A stretch of 64,000 nucleotides of DNA, from NCBI RefSeq assembly GCF_009389715.1, contig NC_052399.1, positions 29,335,146 through 29,399,145 of the forward strand, in the 5' to 3' direction. Positions within the stretch are counted from its first letter, which is position 1. Each line of letters begins with the position of its first letter. The notes beneath the pieces are model-generated. The model did no database searches. It had not been told where the DNA came from and was given only the letters and a program-made list of their open reading frames with translations. Positions 1 through 12,192 of this stretch are shown here, in pieces. The position numbers and the translations under genes are program-made. This stretch comes from Phoenix dactylifera. Taxonomy: Eukaryota; Streptophyta; Magnoliopsida; Arecales; Arecaceae.

Positions 1-640
1 AAAAAAAGAGAGGAGAATACTAATCAATTTTCATCACTTCTAATTTTTTGGACTTTTATTTCTCTCTTATTTTCAAAAAAAATTTAGAAATTTACTTGAT
101 TTTCCTCCGAAAAAAAGAATGTGTACTGGGTGACCTACCATACATAGATATATATTGTTAACATATGTTCCTCTCAATTCCTAAATATTCTTTTTTTAAA
201 ATTTTTCAGACGATCCAGCAAAAAAAGAAGTGATAGATAACTATCTCAAAATACATGAGCATTAAATGAATATGGAGTAACTGAATTATAATCATAAAGC
301 ACTACTTTGCAGCATCGTATTCAGACCTATCTTCCACCAATTTTAGACATACTTATAGATCTTTTATATTATCTAAGAGCTAAATGTTTCTCTCTCTTTT
401 TTTGAAATGTATTAAAAACTAATAAGGATGGTCCTTTTCCAGATTTTAAGATTGACAACATGTGGAAGGATTATGATCCAATGGCACCAGTTGCACATCA
501 AGAAGAGGTAATTGAGAAAGACTTGCCACAAGAAAATTGGGAATTGAGGTTATAGTCGAATATAATTTGGAGAAGGTCTATTATGTGACGAGCGTGGGAT
601 GGCCGTTGAAGAGCTCGCATGATATATGAGGCCTATAGAA
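1..640. other. AT-rich spacer, nothing recognised
   Basis: This stretch is AT-rich with scattered A/T homopolymers. I see no coding pattern, terminal repeats or RNA gene. Confidence 0.5.
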
Positions 641-784
641 ATTAAGATATATGATTGGCATCGTGTATGATGCAAAATATAATTTCTTCAAATAATAGAC
701 TACAATACCTTAAAATCTTGAGAAATTTTTTTCCACCCTTAGAGACTTTAGTTGCCAACCCCTCAACTCTCACCTTTTCCATTG

Positions 785-837
785 GCCAACCGCTGGCTCC
801 CCTCTTTTTCTTCCTTTCTCGCTCTCTCTCCCTCTTC

Positions 838-868
<31 letters not shown>

Positions 869-906
869 CCTCCCTCCCTCCCTCCCTCTCCCTCCCCCCT
901 CTTCTT
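785..906. repeat. CT / CCCT microsatellite tract
   Basis: A pyrimidine tract made of CT dinucleotides followed by several CCCT units. It opens reading frames on both strands that read as Ser/Leu/Pro or Arg/Glu runs. These are artefacts of the simple repeat and are not genes. Confidence 0.85.
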
Positions 907-1198
907 CTTCCCTCCGTCTGGCTTTCAACACTGCCAATGGCCAAATCCTGCCATCACTAGTTGGATCTGGTCATTAATGGTGTGGATTTCTCTCCCTTCC
1001 TCGTCTTTTTCCTCCCCCTTTTCTTCTTCTTTCCTTGGTGGGGATGAGCCTTTTAACTCTAGCAAGAGGCCGTCATGGCGATAAAGCAATCCCAATTACA
1101 AGTGGTAGTAGCTATAGTGAACAATAGTGAGTGAAGGCCACAGTGGTGAGAACACTAACTGTTCAATAAAATTTTTCGACCAATAGCCACCATCTCTA

Positions 1199-1967
1199 CA
1201 CTCTAGACAGGCGGCCTCAGTGGTGACCTATATGGCGTATCAAATCTGGCTATCTAAGAGTGCCTGGATGTTTGACGAGAGCTGTCCCCCCCAGCTTGTG
1301 GTTGAGCAGTCTTGGAGCCAGGCAGCTGAGGATATTCAGTCGCATTTGTCGGATGGACCCTTGATAGCTCCAGACACCTGGGGCTCCTCTTCCGCTCATG
1401 GAGTGTTTCGTACGGTGTTCTTCACATGGAAGCCCCCACCCCCAAGTTTCTTCAAGCTTAATTTCGATGGATGTGTAATGGATGGCGGGAGCAGGAAAGG
1501 GGCGGAATTCATCATCAGAGGGCCGAACTCCAGGGTGATTGCAGCTAGGGATTGCCAGATCTTCGACACTTCGGTTTCGGATGCAGAGTTGAGGGTAGCC
1601 TGGTCCGGCTTGAGTTATGTCCGATGCACCTTCCTTGCATATGCTTAGTATTAGAGGGCGATTCGACGGCAGTCGCCGGTTGGATCCAGAGAAGTGCGGA
1701 TGGTGTGGGCGATAGGCACTTGCTGCTCAGGGACATTCGAGCTATGGTATGTGGAGGGTTGGCCGTCCAGGCAAAATATGTGTACCGTGAGGCTAACAGG
1801 ACAGCAAATTAGGTACCTTCTTACGTGGCTAACCATTATGGGGAGACCTTCTGGCTGGGGGAGGAGGACTTACCCGGAGCGCTCCGAAAATTGTTGTCTT
1901 TTGACTTTTTTGAGTGTATCCATATCCGTCATGTATGATACATCCGCTCCAGCAACAAAAAAAAAAA
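1199..1967 (+). mobile_element. 5'-truncated LINE with RNase H domain and poly(A) tail
   Basis: A 769-bp insertion lies between perfect 17-bp direct repeats (1182-1198 and 1968-1984, beginning AATAGCCACC) and ends in a poly(A) run at about 1956-1967. This is the signature of target-primed LINE insertion with 5' truncation. The coding remnant is the plant-LINE RNase H domain. FKLNFDG at about 1450 supplies the first acidic residue, DAELRVAW at about 1580 the second, EGDSTAV at about 1652 the third, followed by YVYREANRTAN. A frame change lies between about 1615 and 1640. A TAG at 1810-1812 replaces the Trp expected after the REAN motif, but similarity continues past it to CIHIRHV. Upstream reverse transcriptase and endonuclease are absent. 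The same family recurs near 15.7, 24.3, 41.5 and 57.7 kb. Confidence 0.9.
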
Positions 1968-1984
1968 AATAGCCACCATCTCTA

Positions 1985-2247
1985 ACCTATGGCTTCTGGT
2001 GGTGGAGTAATGGGAAATGATGGCGAAGAGATGGCCGCATGGTGTGACTTGTGAGTGTCGTCCGTGATGGTCTACAATGGTGGTGCAGTAGCTACACAAT
2101 AGTGAGTTGTGTTCGTGGTCAATGGCCCGTGGTGGTGGAGCTCGTGAGGTGACTAGTGGCCTTGGTGATGTTCCCATGGAATGGGGTGGGCTTTATCACC
2201 ATGCTGGGGCACAGGTGGATTTTTATAAACGGTCAAGTTGCAAATTA
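1985..2247. other. Spacer
   Basis: GT-rich unique-looking sequence. No gene or repeat boundary is evident. Confidence 0.4.
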
Positions 2248-2248
2248 T

Positions 2249-2364
2249 CTAGAAATAGCTTTGCAGAGCTGATCTGAATTCTATATGAAAAAAAATCTTA
2301 ACAGATCTTTTTTTTTCTTCCTCAATATAACTTTCAGATCAGCACATTTCAAAACTATTTCTAG
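2249..2364. repeat. Fold-back (hairpin) MITE-like element
   Basis: The left half, starting CTAGAAATAGCTTT, is mirrored by the right half ending ACTATTTCTAG. The inner GATCTGAA is mirrored by TTCAGATC, so almost the whole 116 bp can fold into one long imperfect hairpin with a small A/T loop. There is no coding capacity. The superfamily is not assigned because the target duplication is not clear. Confidence 0.6.
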
Positions 2365-4056
2365 GTATTTTATGAATACAAGCGTTGCCCGGCATGTAGC
2401 CTATGATTTGCTGATTATATTGGTCCAATCTATAAAATTTATATAAGTTTTAATCTAATTCAATAGCAAAATCCAAATAGATTCTTATTTTTTAAGAAAA
2501 ATAGAGGGCAGGAATACCGTAAACCCTCTAATCTCTACTTAGTATGTCTAAATTTTCACTTTACACGATCACAAAGTTTAGATTGGCCCAATTTGGCGTG
2601 CGTGCGTGCGGGACAATGATAAGGTCCCGTGCAGGCCCGGTGATCGTGGATTTGATCTCATCTCGACATGGTACGTCTCCGTCTCATGTGACGTGAAGCC
2701 GTTTTTCCACGCGGCAGCTAATCCTTGGTCTTTTCACAAGGCCTGTAACCTTATATTATTCTTTGACAATACGAAGGATTCCAAGGGAGCAACCGGTACG
2801 TGTCGGTGTGTCATTGAACCCAGTTCGGTACAGGGAGCCATCGACAAAGAGACGTGTTAAAATTTTCTTACAGCGCGATCTGGACGTGACGGCAGGGTGG
2901 AACGTGGAAGGCTTTGTGTGGTTTGGAGCGGGGGGCAATAAGAGAAGCAAGCAAGATAAGAGAGCGGATATCTATCCGTCTTCCAGGTCATATTCCAGAT
3001 TTTCTAGTCAGGACAAGACCTTCTTACGTTGTGGCCTTATCCCAAACTGAATTTATCTGGGATATCTTCATGTCATTTTCTATACTTGTTGATAATGGAT
3101 AGAGTCTGGCCTCTACGCATCTAATCCAAAATTTGATTATATATCTGTCCCCTTGCATTTATCTTTTGTATTAAACTAAAGCATCTAGGAACAGTTTCAG
3201 AATTCAGCCTTTCACTTGTACAGTTGTACATTCCATACAAAGTTTATGCTATCGGGAATACGTTATGCGATTATGATATTTCACTTATGGGGCACTTTTA
3301 CGTTTAGGTTTCTAGGCCTTTAATCTAAAATTTCTCTACTAGTCCCATACTTTGATTGCTTCAAAATTTATAATAAACCAAAAAATACACATAACCCCTA
3401 TCCAAGCCCGAGGGAGATGGTTGGGTTGGATTGAGGGCGAACCTTAACCTGGCTCGATTTTTGTATATCTGCCAACTCTAATCCAATCTGACCTTGGATT
3501 AGATTCTTTTGGCCAACCTGATTCGATTTTATGCGAATTCAAGTTAGGCCAATTTAGCACTGAATTGGTTTAGAGCATGCCTAATAATTATTATTTTTTG
3601 AGCAAATGGGCCACCCCCAAAATAGGAGGTCTCGGTGAGGCCCAAGGGAATAGGTTACAACTTACAAGCTACGTTCAAAAATCTAGCTACAAATTAAGAA
3701 ACCCATACCTAGTCAAGCTGATTACACAGAGCGTAGAAATACACAGTCGCGTCTCCAAAAAGATGTCGTCTAATTACATGGGGGAAACTTCTGCAGATAA
3801 CTATTGGGATGGATTTGAATTGTCTGATACTGATTTCAGCGATCGATGCCTTAATCATCATCGTACTTGGAACATTGAGACCTCCCAAGGTTAAGCATCA
3901 GGTATACGTAGGTCAAGGAAAACATGGTGCCATTCTATAATCATTTTTTTGGAATTCTATCAATTAATTTCTCTCTTTTTTAATTAAATTCTTTGTGTTA
4001 AGTTACCATTTTCGGTAGACTTTTCAGGCCCTTTTATACATTGGGCCACCATTGGA
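2365..4056. other. Spacer, no supported gene
   Basis: Mixed AT-rich spacer. Short open frames at about 2.6-3.1 and 3.58-3.89 kb resemble no family I recognise and lack coding bias. Nothing else can be supported. Confidence 0.4.
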
Positions 4057-4382
4057 TTAGCAAGAGGTCTAGTTGGGTCAAGTTCCAATCAAATTTGAAG
4101 TTTAGTTATAGGTAATCTAAGAAAATTATCAATTGGAAACAAACTCATCTCATAAATAGGTTAATGATTTCAATCCAACCTAATATGATATTGGATAGGT
4201 AATCCAACCTCATGTAATTAGCAAGAGGTCTAGTTGGGTCAAGTTCCAATCAAATATGAAGTTGAGATATAGGTAATCTAAGAAAATTATCAATTGGAAA
4301 CCAACTCATCTAATAAATAGGTTAATGATTTCAATCCAACCTTATAATATGATATTGGATAGGTAATCCAACCTCATGTAAC
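4057..4382. repeat. Tandem duplication, about 161-bp unit, two copies
   Basis: Copy 1 is 4057-4217 and copy 2 starts at 4218. Both begin TTAGCAAGAGGTCTAGTTGG and end in CCAACCTCATGTAA. They differ by a few substitutions and a short insertion (TTAT) in copy 2, so this is a fairly recent local duplication in non-coding DNA. Confidence 0.85.
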
Positions 4383-4689
4383 CCTTTTAAAAAATTTATT
4401 TGCATTGAGATACTAAGCAACGAAGAGAAAATGATATTTGAAATGTACAAGTTATTTTATTTTTGTGATCTTCTATCCTCGTTTTATTCAAACCTGGAAC
4501 TAAATACTGACATAAAATAACCTGCTATTGCGAAGCTCTGATCACAAGAAAATTTATGGCGAACATGTTGCTTTCTTATTGCCTCTTTGGGTCAGCTCAG
4601 GAGCAGCATGAAATTCTTTGCATACTACGAGTGTAATATCGAAAATTGCATGGAGATAGATAACATCTCACCATGCAAAAAGGAGTACT

Positions 4690-5099
4690 TTGAGTTTAAC
4701 AGTAGAATAAACATTAAACAAGCATTAGTAAAACATTAATTGATAGAGAACAAGTAATAAATGAACTATAGAGCCTATTGTTTTTGCTAAGTAGCAGGAA
4801 GCTAAGAACCCAATTCTCCATTTTTTCCATGGATGCCAGGGTCCACAATGAAATATATACTAGTTGGCTTTATAAATCATTAAAAACTGCGCGAAGTTTA
4901 TTTTCTTTTTAATTACCACGGAAGTTTTATGAATTTAAGTTTAATAATAGAATAAATATTATATAAGAATTAGTAAAATATAAATTGATAGGGATCAACA
5001 GATCAGTTGGCCAAAGAAAGTACACTGACATTGCCAAGTAGCAAGCAGCTAACAATAAAAGCAAGAATTGCTATGCTAACAATAAAAGCAAGAATTGCT
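4690..5099. repeat. Diverged local duplication and a 27-bp tandem pair
   Basis: The block at about 4690-4800 is echoed at about 4925-5055 in the same order: GTTTAACAGTAGAATAAA versus GTTTAATAATAGAATAAA, then TTAGTAAAA, then an AAGTAGCA motif. At 5047-5099 a 27-bp unit (CTAACAATAAAAGCAAGAAT core) occurs twice in tandem. Confidence 0.6.
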
Positions 5100-5189
5100 G
5101 TACCGAAACTTGGACTTGAATTAGTTGCCCGATGGCAGGGGTCAGTATGCTCCCATATCGTTTTGTGTCAGGCTCATACTGACATAGTA

Positions 5190-5620
5190 GAGAGGGTGGA
5201 GGAGAGAGAGAACGAGAGAGAGAGGAAAAAAAAGAGAGAAGGAGGAGAGAGAGGGAGAGAGGAGGGTGGCGGATATCCGATGAAAGAAGGGGTTCCTCTA
5301 GTTTCCCTGTTTTGAAGAAAAGAGAGAGAGAGAGAGAGGGAGGGAGAGAGGAGGGTGGCGGACATCCAGCAGAGTCCGGTAGAGGGCCAGCGAAGTTGCA
5401 CGGAGGGGCAAAGAAAGGTCTCTGCCTCCGGTTCTCCTATTTTGTTTGAAACAGGGGGTCCCGAATGCGGAGCCCCTTCTCTGCCCCTTCGTGTGGCTCC
5501 ATAGCCCTTCGTCGGCCAGCCATCAGCCTCTCTCTCTTCCTTCCTCTTCCTTTTTTTTCCCTCCCTTGCTCTTTCTCTCTCTTTTTATCTCTTTCCTTCT
5601 TCTTTTTCTTTTCCATCACC
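5190..5620. repeat. GA-rich then CT-rich low-complexity block
   Basis: GA microsatellites at about 5196-5260 and 5320-5355 sit beside two near-copies of GAGGAGGGTGGCGGA (about 5260 and 5350). They are followed by a CT-rich run at about 5528-5605. The Arg/Glu- and Ser/Leu-rich open frames here are simple-repeat artefacts. Confidence 0.75.
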
Positions 5621-5660
5621 GGTTTTTTGTTTTGGTTGTTGAAATTGTTCTAGTCTGCCG

Positions 5661-6291
5661 CTAGTACAATTTGGTATACCCCGAACTGAGCGGTTCAGGT
5701 TCTGCCAACTATGAACAAAAATTTTCCATTCTCGAGAGTGCTACCGTCCTTGTGGAAACATGCATCAAAATTTTCACTAGAAGTTATAACATGTGGGAGG
5801 AAAAGGTAGGACGATCAAATGTAAATTAGATACCAAATACACTTTGAGTTAGTTCGACAACAAGTTACAATGATTGCATAAAAAACACTACCGAGCAAAA
5901 GATAATGGATTAATGAACTTATTTAATACGAAATAACGAGGGCAGAAGGTGAATCTTATAAAGTAAGGGTTTTTTTGTGGATTAGTCCTTGACACTTCTT
6001 ATATGTATGTATTACACCACTGGTTTTTATTTCCCGAACCCTGATTAAGTTAACCAAATTTATAAAAGGATAAAAATATCTTTGGTTTGTTAATGAGGCT
6101 TAAGATTGGCCTCTCCTCTCATTTTGCCCTCCTCTTGCTTGGATTTTAACTGCTACGGGAATTAATGTTGAAGAGGCACTAGTTAAGAGATAATTTAAGT
6201 ACGAGAGTTGATGTAAAAATATTTTAAAAAAATATAAAGTTAATATTGTTTGAAGAATATAATCAAAATATTCTATTTTTATTGTTTAAAC
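5661..6291. other. AT-rich spacer
   Basis: No gene, repeat unit or terminal repeats recognised. Confidence 0.4.
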
Positions 6292-6294
6292 TAC

Positions 6295-6681
6295 GGGATC
6301 TCGTTTGGTTTGCGAAAAAAGAAGAGAGAAAAATATGGTCAATGAAAAAATAAATAAATGTTTTTTGTTTGGTCGGAGTTTCCGAAGGAGAGAGATGAAA
6401 AAGTAATATTTCATATAAAAATTTCCACATGGTAGAAAATTAGAATTTTTTTTTCTAAAAATACTTTTGAGTAATTAAAATTTATAAGTAAATTTTTTTC
6501 TTTACTATGGGTACAATAGATATTTCATATAATTTTTTTAGAAACATAAATGCCCAACCAAACATACGCTAATCTGAAATGTGCTACTTAAACATATCCA
6601 AACTATTTCTCCAAGCATCATATCTCTAGAAATCATCTTCAAACATTCTGGTAAGAAAATTTTTTTAACCAAACAAGTCCT
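6295..6681. mobile_element. Degenerate Tourist-like MITE
   Basis: The left end GGGATCTCGTTTGGTTTGCG is matched, imperfectly, by the inverted right end AACCAAACAAGTCC. TAC flanks both sides (6292-6294 and 6682-6684), consistent with a 3-bp target duplication. The 387-bp interior is AT-rich and non-coding. The left terminus resembles that of the cleaner MITE at 21486-21931, so the two are probably related PIF/Harbinger derivatives. Confidence 0.6.
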
Positions 6682-7045
6682 ACGTTGCAGATTTGAAGAA
6701 TCAAAACAAAAATATAGAAAAGACAGGAATCAATAGCCACCATCAAAATTTTCAGGTACTAATCTAAAAGACTAAAACCCCTGCAAATTATCATGTTATA
6801 CAATAAAAATCATTAAACCAAATGTGTAATTATGATAAATGTCAAGGACACAAAATTAAACAAAGATAACGCCCCCACCGCAAAACCCCCCGTCCCTTCA
6901 GGAAATCTATCGACTTCCGAGTTCCGTCTCTCTACTTCCCCTCGCGGCGGTCAGATTCTTCCGAGTTTCCAGGTCTCAGCTTCCAGATTGCTTCTTCTTC
7001 CCCTCTACTCTTCCACTTTGCCCCTCCACTTTCCCCTACGCCGAG

Positions 7046-7483
7046 ATGATGCACATGACCTTCTACTGGGGTAAAAACGTAACTATACTCTTCGACTCAT
7101 GGCGCACCGAGTCGTGGCTAGGTTACGCTCTCAGCCTCCTCGCCCTCTTCCTCGCCGCCGCCTTCTACCAGTACATGGAGGACCGTCGGATCCGCCTTAA
7201 GATTTTCGCCCGATCCAAGCCCTCTTCATCGCCGCCGTCCATCGAGACCGCACTCCTCCTCCCCGCGGCCGCCGCCCGGCCGTGGGCTCCGGCGAGGCTC
7301 GCCTCCTCCCTCCTCTTCGGGCTCAACTCGGCCATCGGGTACCTCATTATGCTTGCCGTGATGTCCTTCAACGGCGGCGTCTTCATCGCCGTCGTCGTTG
7401 GGCTTGCCGCCGGGTATCTGTTGTTTAGGAGCGGAGGGGAGGAGGAACGCTTTGCCTTGGAGAACCGCTGTGCTTCCGCCTGA
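7046..7483 (+). CDS. COPT5-like copper transporter (CTR family)
   Basis: This is a 145-aa intronless protein, the usual length for plant COPT5. It starts [10 protein letters not shown], the N-terminal Met motif of this subgroup. Three membrane spans follow: residues about 26-42, about 88-108 carrying the copper-conducting MxxxM (Met102, Met106), and about 109-127 carrying GxxxG (Gly119, Gly123) used for tight helix packing. Family members are trimeric Cu(I) channels; COPT5 acts at the vacuole or prevacuolar membrane and exports stored copper (established for Arabidopsis, inferred here). The first of two adjacent Met codons is taken as start; the second would change little. The COPT5 assignment rests on the N-terminus and the short Met-poor leader. 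No neighbouring gene is functionally linked. Confidence 0.92.
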   Translation: MMHMTFYWGKNVTILFDSWRTESWLGYALSLLALFLAAAFYQYMEDRRIRLKIFARSKPSSSPPSIETALLLPAAAARPWAPARLASSLLFGLNSAIGYLIMLAVMSFNGGVFIAVVVGLAAGYLLFRSGGEEERFALENRCASA

Positions 7484-8327
7484 TCGGAACCCTAATCGTT
7501 TGGTATTGCCCTCAGCTGTACTTTTTCTTACGGTCCCTTTGGATTTTATAAATAGAAATCGTGTATATTGTTCCCTGATCATCGAGCTCATGCGTGATGA
7601 AAAAAAGATTAAATTGTTGTGTGTTTGGTTATGTAAATGGTTCTGGTGATCTGGTTTGGCGATTGAAGGATTCGAGTTAGGAATATTGGGGGGTTGTTAA
7701 TTATGTTCTTGTTCCTGAGCTCTCGTGTTGATGTGAAAAAATAAAAATCAAATTTTTATGTGCTTGAAAATTGATTTAATCGGTTCTGGTTTCGTGATGG
7801 GGGTTTTGTGTCAGCTAAATCAACTGAGAAAAAAAAATAAAAAAAATGGAGGAATTCACATGGGGATTCATCTTTATTTTTAGGTTTTTTTATATAAATA
7901 TTTTTCTAAAAATTTAAATTTGCATGAATATTCTTTTAAAATTTATATTTATTTCTATACCTTAAAAAACACTATTTTTGTAATGCCCTTAATACAATGG
8001 TTAAAAATCATATTTATTTTAATTAAAAATAAAATAAAATTTTAAAATTATTTGTTTTTTTGTCTATTGCGATCATTTTATAAATGTTGCTTTTTACACA
8101 TCAACTACATGTTAAAGATATTTTAGTCATTTTAATTTGAAATCATTAATTTTTTAACGGTGTTAAATAGCGTGGGTATATATATGCAAAAATAAGAATA
8201 AAAAAAGGTAGAATAGTAAAACAAGTGTTTTACGAGGATATACAAATAAATATTAATTTTGGAAGGATATTCATGCAAAATTTTTTTTTATTTTTATCAT
8301 ATTTTTTCTCAATAATTAAACACATAA

Positions 8328-8332
<5 letters not shown>
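7484..8332. other. 3' flank of the copper transporter and AT-rich spacer
   Basis: The first 150-200 bp probably hold the 3' UTR of the transporter. The rest is AT-rich without recognisable features. Confidence 0.4.

Positions 8333-8393
<61 letters not shown>
8333..8393. repeat. (TA)n microsatellite, about 30 units
   Basis: An uninterrupted TA dinucleotide run of about 61 bp. Confidence 0.95.
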
Positions 8394-8395
<2 letters not shown>

Positions 8396-9101
8396 CTAAG
8401 AAGATTACTTGGTTTATTGGTGAGGACGGCGGCATGATGCTCTTTGGTTGTTTTGTTTTTTTAGAATGCTTTAAATGTTGGTATAAATCTACCCAGTGCA
8501 TAGTTGTGGAGGACTAAATACATGTTCGAATCGGTTTTTACATGTTCCTCTTGTTTGAGCTTTAGCACCTCGCTAGGCTAAGGGATCAAAACCATTCACA
8601 AGTACTACAAATCCAATAACAAATACCATGATGGTCCGTAGTCAGCCTATATAGATCTGTACTATAATTTTTCCTAATCTACATAGATTATGGGCTATGG
8701 ATCAGGTTCATTTTGATATCATTTCATTTTTAACAACTCTTGATCTTACTCAAAAAGACAAATCAGAAAGTAAAAATCCTCTTGCATACTCACCTGGTAG
8801 TTGTATATATAAGTACTTAAGATCTACACAGCTGATGTTGGACTAAATACATGCACATATGAATCTTATAGTAATAAAATTTGCTTCTTTTTTTTTCCGC
8901 TCAGCTTCTAGGTGATTGGGTTATTCCCAGTGCATTATCATGTGGATCCAAGGTTGCTTTTAAGCTCATTTTCTGAACTTGTAGACCACGATCTCTTTGT
9001 TTGTCACAAGAGGCCTGTTGGGTGCCTAGGTCTTTATCGATGATGTCTTCTTTCATATCTAAAGCAGTTTGACCATGTGTGCTGGCATTGTGATCAAACA
9101 C
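8394..9101. other. Spacer
   Basis: No coding or repeat signal recognised. Confidence 0.4.
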
Positions 9102-9109
9102 GCCATGAT

Positions 9110-10180
9110 TGGGGCTCATTCCATAAAATTTCGGGCTTAGGCTCGGTACCGAGCCCTGCATTGAGCTCGGGCTCGCAAGGCTCGTTTGCCCGAGCCCGCC
9201 CCATCCCCATCCCCATCATTTGTTGGAGCCTCAGAGGACAGAAGATCGAAGAAAAGAAAGAAAGAAAGGAAGAAGAAGAGAAGAAAGAAGGGGGCGCACC
9301 GCCAGCATGGGCGTCGGCCGCGGCGCCGCGGGCTCGGCCGCAGAGGAGGGAGTACGGCATCGTCATCGGGGGCAGAGAAGGGAGAGGAGAAAGGAGAGCT
9401 GGGATGGGGTGTACGGCGTCATCATCGGGGGTGGAGAAGGAAGAGCTGGGATCGGGTGTACGGCGTCGTCATCGGGGGCGGAGAAGGGACAGGAGAAGGG
9501 AGAGTTGGGATCGGGTGTACGGCGTCATCATCGGGGGCGGAGAAGGGAGAGGAGGCGGCGGCGGAGCTTCTCGAAGAGCTAGGGTCGGGTATACAGCGTC
9601 GTCATCGTCATCGTCCTCGTCATCGTACCCGTCGTTAGAGGGGAGGGGGGCATCGGCTTCGGGCTTGGGGGCAAGCCAGCAAGGAGAACGGAGAAGAAAC
9701 CGAGAAGAAAGGAGGGTTTGGGAAGCAGGGAAGGTTCTGGAGAAACCAAGAAGAAAGGAGAAGAAATTAAGAAAAGAAAAATGGATTAACGGGTTGGGTT
9801 CGGGTTAACGGGTTGAGTCCGAACCCAAACCAATCCAATTCGATTTAAAGAAATTAAATGAATTTGTGTTAGCTCGGGTTGGGTCTGATCTAAATCCAAC
9901 TGAGTTCAATCAAATTGGGATTTAAATTGATTAAGCCAAATAAAATTTAATTGGGTTGAGTCCAAATTTAATTGGGACCCAATTAAATTGTTAATTGGAC
10001 TGAGCCCTCATTTGGGCTCGTTTGGGTTCGTGAGCTACTCGGGCTCGAGCTCGGGCTCGGGCTCAGGCTCAAATTTAAACGGGCCTTATTTTGGGCTCGG
10101 GCTCGTGTGACTAATGAACCGAGCTCGAGCTGGATTTTTACCGAGCCGAGCTCCAGCAGCTCGACAAGTTGACAGCCCTA
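9110..10180. mobile_element. Non-autonomous hAT-type element
   Basis: A 1071-bp element lies between perfect 8-bp repeats GCCATGAT (9102-9109 and 10181-10188), the target-duplication length of hAT transposons. The right end TTGACAGCCCTA is a typical plant hAT terminus. The left end TGGGGCT is its imperfect inverse, and GGCTCGGTA occurs subterminally on both sides in inverted orientation. The interior has GGGCTCG-rich subterminal repeats and a GC-rich minisatellite (9352-9615), but no transposase. The open frames spanning the minisatellite are repeat artefacts. Confidence 0.8.
9352..9615. repeat. GC-rich minisatellite, about 59-bp unit
   Basis: About 4.5 units, each beginning GTACGGCGTCATCATCGGGG, start near 9352, 9411, 9458, 9517 and 9589. 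Unit lengths vary (59, 47, 59, about 72) through loss or gain of the GGAGAGGAGAAGG part. The array lies inside the hAT element. Confidence 0.8.
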
Positions 10181-10188
10181 GCCATGAT

Positions 10189-11733
10189 CCCTGCAACTTC
10201 TAGCAGCAAACCAAGTGTACATGTCGCTTGTTAAGAAGGCTGCTGGAATGTGATATCGGAGCTGTATTGATACTGAAGTATGAATTATCGGGTCAGATTT
10301 TCACTCCTAATGTGCTCCACGCCGAGATGGTTCGGGTGTCCGTCAGGCTATGAATTAATAACATTAGAATTCTGAAAGATTTGCTTATCATTCGCTTGGT
10401 TTTTAGATTTCTCAGTGTAGCTTATTCTAAAAATTTTAATAGTTAAACCAAATTTAGTATAAACCTCTAGCATAGCTATGATGTAGCTTTTCCTATTCTC
10501 ATTTTTCTTGGGCTCCTGTCTATCTCCTAGCTTTAGCTTTTTGAGTTGGATTTTAATAAATACTACTTAAAAAGCAAAAAGTGCTGGGATCTTGTCCACA
10601 TAACCTAATCTTTTTATTGTACTATAAGAGAAGTGGCATGATTCCAAAAAAAATGGAATTTAAGGAGGCAGCTATGGTTGAACAACATGCTTATATGGTG
10701 AAGATGTACATGCTTCTAGAAAGCCATTGCTTTTTTTTTTTTTTGCTAATGTAAGCCATTGCTTTCGGATGGAGCCTCTACAGGACATGGATGAGGGTTA
10801 ACCTATGCTGGTCTAAAAAAATCTAGATATTATTTAACTACCCCCATCCAAAAGCCTCGCTCATTTTTTTTTCTCTTCCATAATTTGGAACCACAAATTT
10901 AGTTCGAATCCTCTTAGGCTCGAGGTTGAACTAAAAGGTTGTCATCTATCTGCCAATCACGATTATTTGATTGCTTTGCGATGCCTGTGATTTTGTGAAT
11001 CCTATGTGATACATAGTATATTGCATGTTATCATGTGGAGCCTACTCAAGGATAATTTGTTACATAATTGATGGATAATTGCGATTGGAAGGCCATCTCT
11101 CCACCTCAACCTCAAATTGGAGAGGATCCCAATTCCCATAAAACTAGTGACTGCAAGCTAAATTTTGACATGGCCAAGTAGTAAGTGCAGGTGAGCCCCA
11201 AGTCTCACCCATGCCACCTAAGTCGTCCAATCTCAACATAAATTGTACTTTAATCAGGCTACAAATTAACCATTGGGCTGGCATGATAAAGGTATCTGAA
11301 AATTCTCTGATGCCATCTCATAAAAAAATTGAGTGCACAATTGAACTGTGCCCATGGTACTGCTTATCTCATAATAGTGTTGGAGAATCTTCTAAACCAT
11401 CAAGTGGAGAATTGCGTGCAATCTGCAAGCTTTGGAGAGCCGGAGCCAATCCAATTCATCGCTGGAAGTCGTAGCTGGGGTGGGGGAGATAAGCCTGAGC
11501 TGGATCGAACTGCACGATTGTTCTTGGAATCCACGCTCGCAACTTTCGATGCAGCCAAGAAAAAGTTGCTCGTCCTTCACGCATCCAAGGCTTGCTTTGC
11601 ATGGCATCTGCACTCCACAAATGACAAACTTTTTTTTGGGTCGTTTCTTAATCGTGCAATTGCCTGGTGGAAGCTTTCCAGCCTTTTGATTTTTAAAATG
11701 AGATTATGGTTATATAATAATAGCCACAGCATA
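10189..11733. other. Spacer
   Basis: No supported gene. Open frames at about 11.2-11.8 kb show no recognisable domain. Confidence 0.4.
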
Positions 11734-11734
11734 C

Positions 11735-12192
11735 AAACTCGTTTGGTTCCAAAGGAGAAGAAGAAAAAGTGAAACCAATAAAAAAACAGTAGAATACCTC
11801 ATATTTAGTTAAAATTTTTTTAAAAAAATCAAAAATATTTTTTATAGAAATAAAAATTTTATATTTATGAAAAAAATCTATGTGGAATATGAAAAAGTTC
11901 AATTCTTACCGGCTGAAAATTGGGTTATTTTTTTTAAAAAAAATGCTCTTAAACTATTAGATAGAATGGATATGATGTTTTCTTTTATTAAAGATATAAT
12001 ATATATTTTATGTAATTTTTTTTAAAAAATATAGATACTCAACTAAATATAAATATAAGTCATTTTGAAATATGTTATTTTTTATAGTTAATTAAATATG
12101 CAAAACTACTTTTCTAAAATTATATATCCAAGTATCAGTTTTTTAAAAAGTATTCGAGAGAGAAAAAATTCTTTTCGTCAATCAAATATGTC
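11735..12192. mobile_element. Probable degenerate MITE
   Basis: The left end AACTCGTTTGGTTCC resembles the termini of the elements at 6295 and 21486. The right end GTCAATCAAATATGTCC is a decayed inverse of it. The interior is AT-rich and non-coding. Boundaries are approximate and no clean target duplication is visible. Confidence 0.4.

Noticed and set aside
642-1084. Overlapping open frames on both strands in the CT tract
   Set aside because: Composition is dictated by CT/CCCT repeats; no domain or splice context.
3577-3894. 105-aa plus-strand frame
   Set aside because: No recognisable family, no coding bias, and the flanking sequence looks like decayed repeat.
9077-9808. 243-aa and other Arg/Gly-rich frames
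   Set aside because: They run through the minisatellite of the hAT element and arise from its GC-rich repeat.
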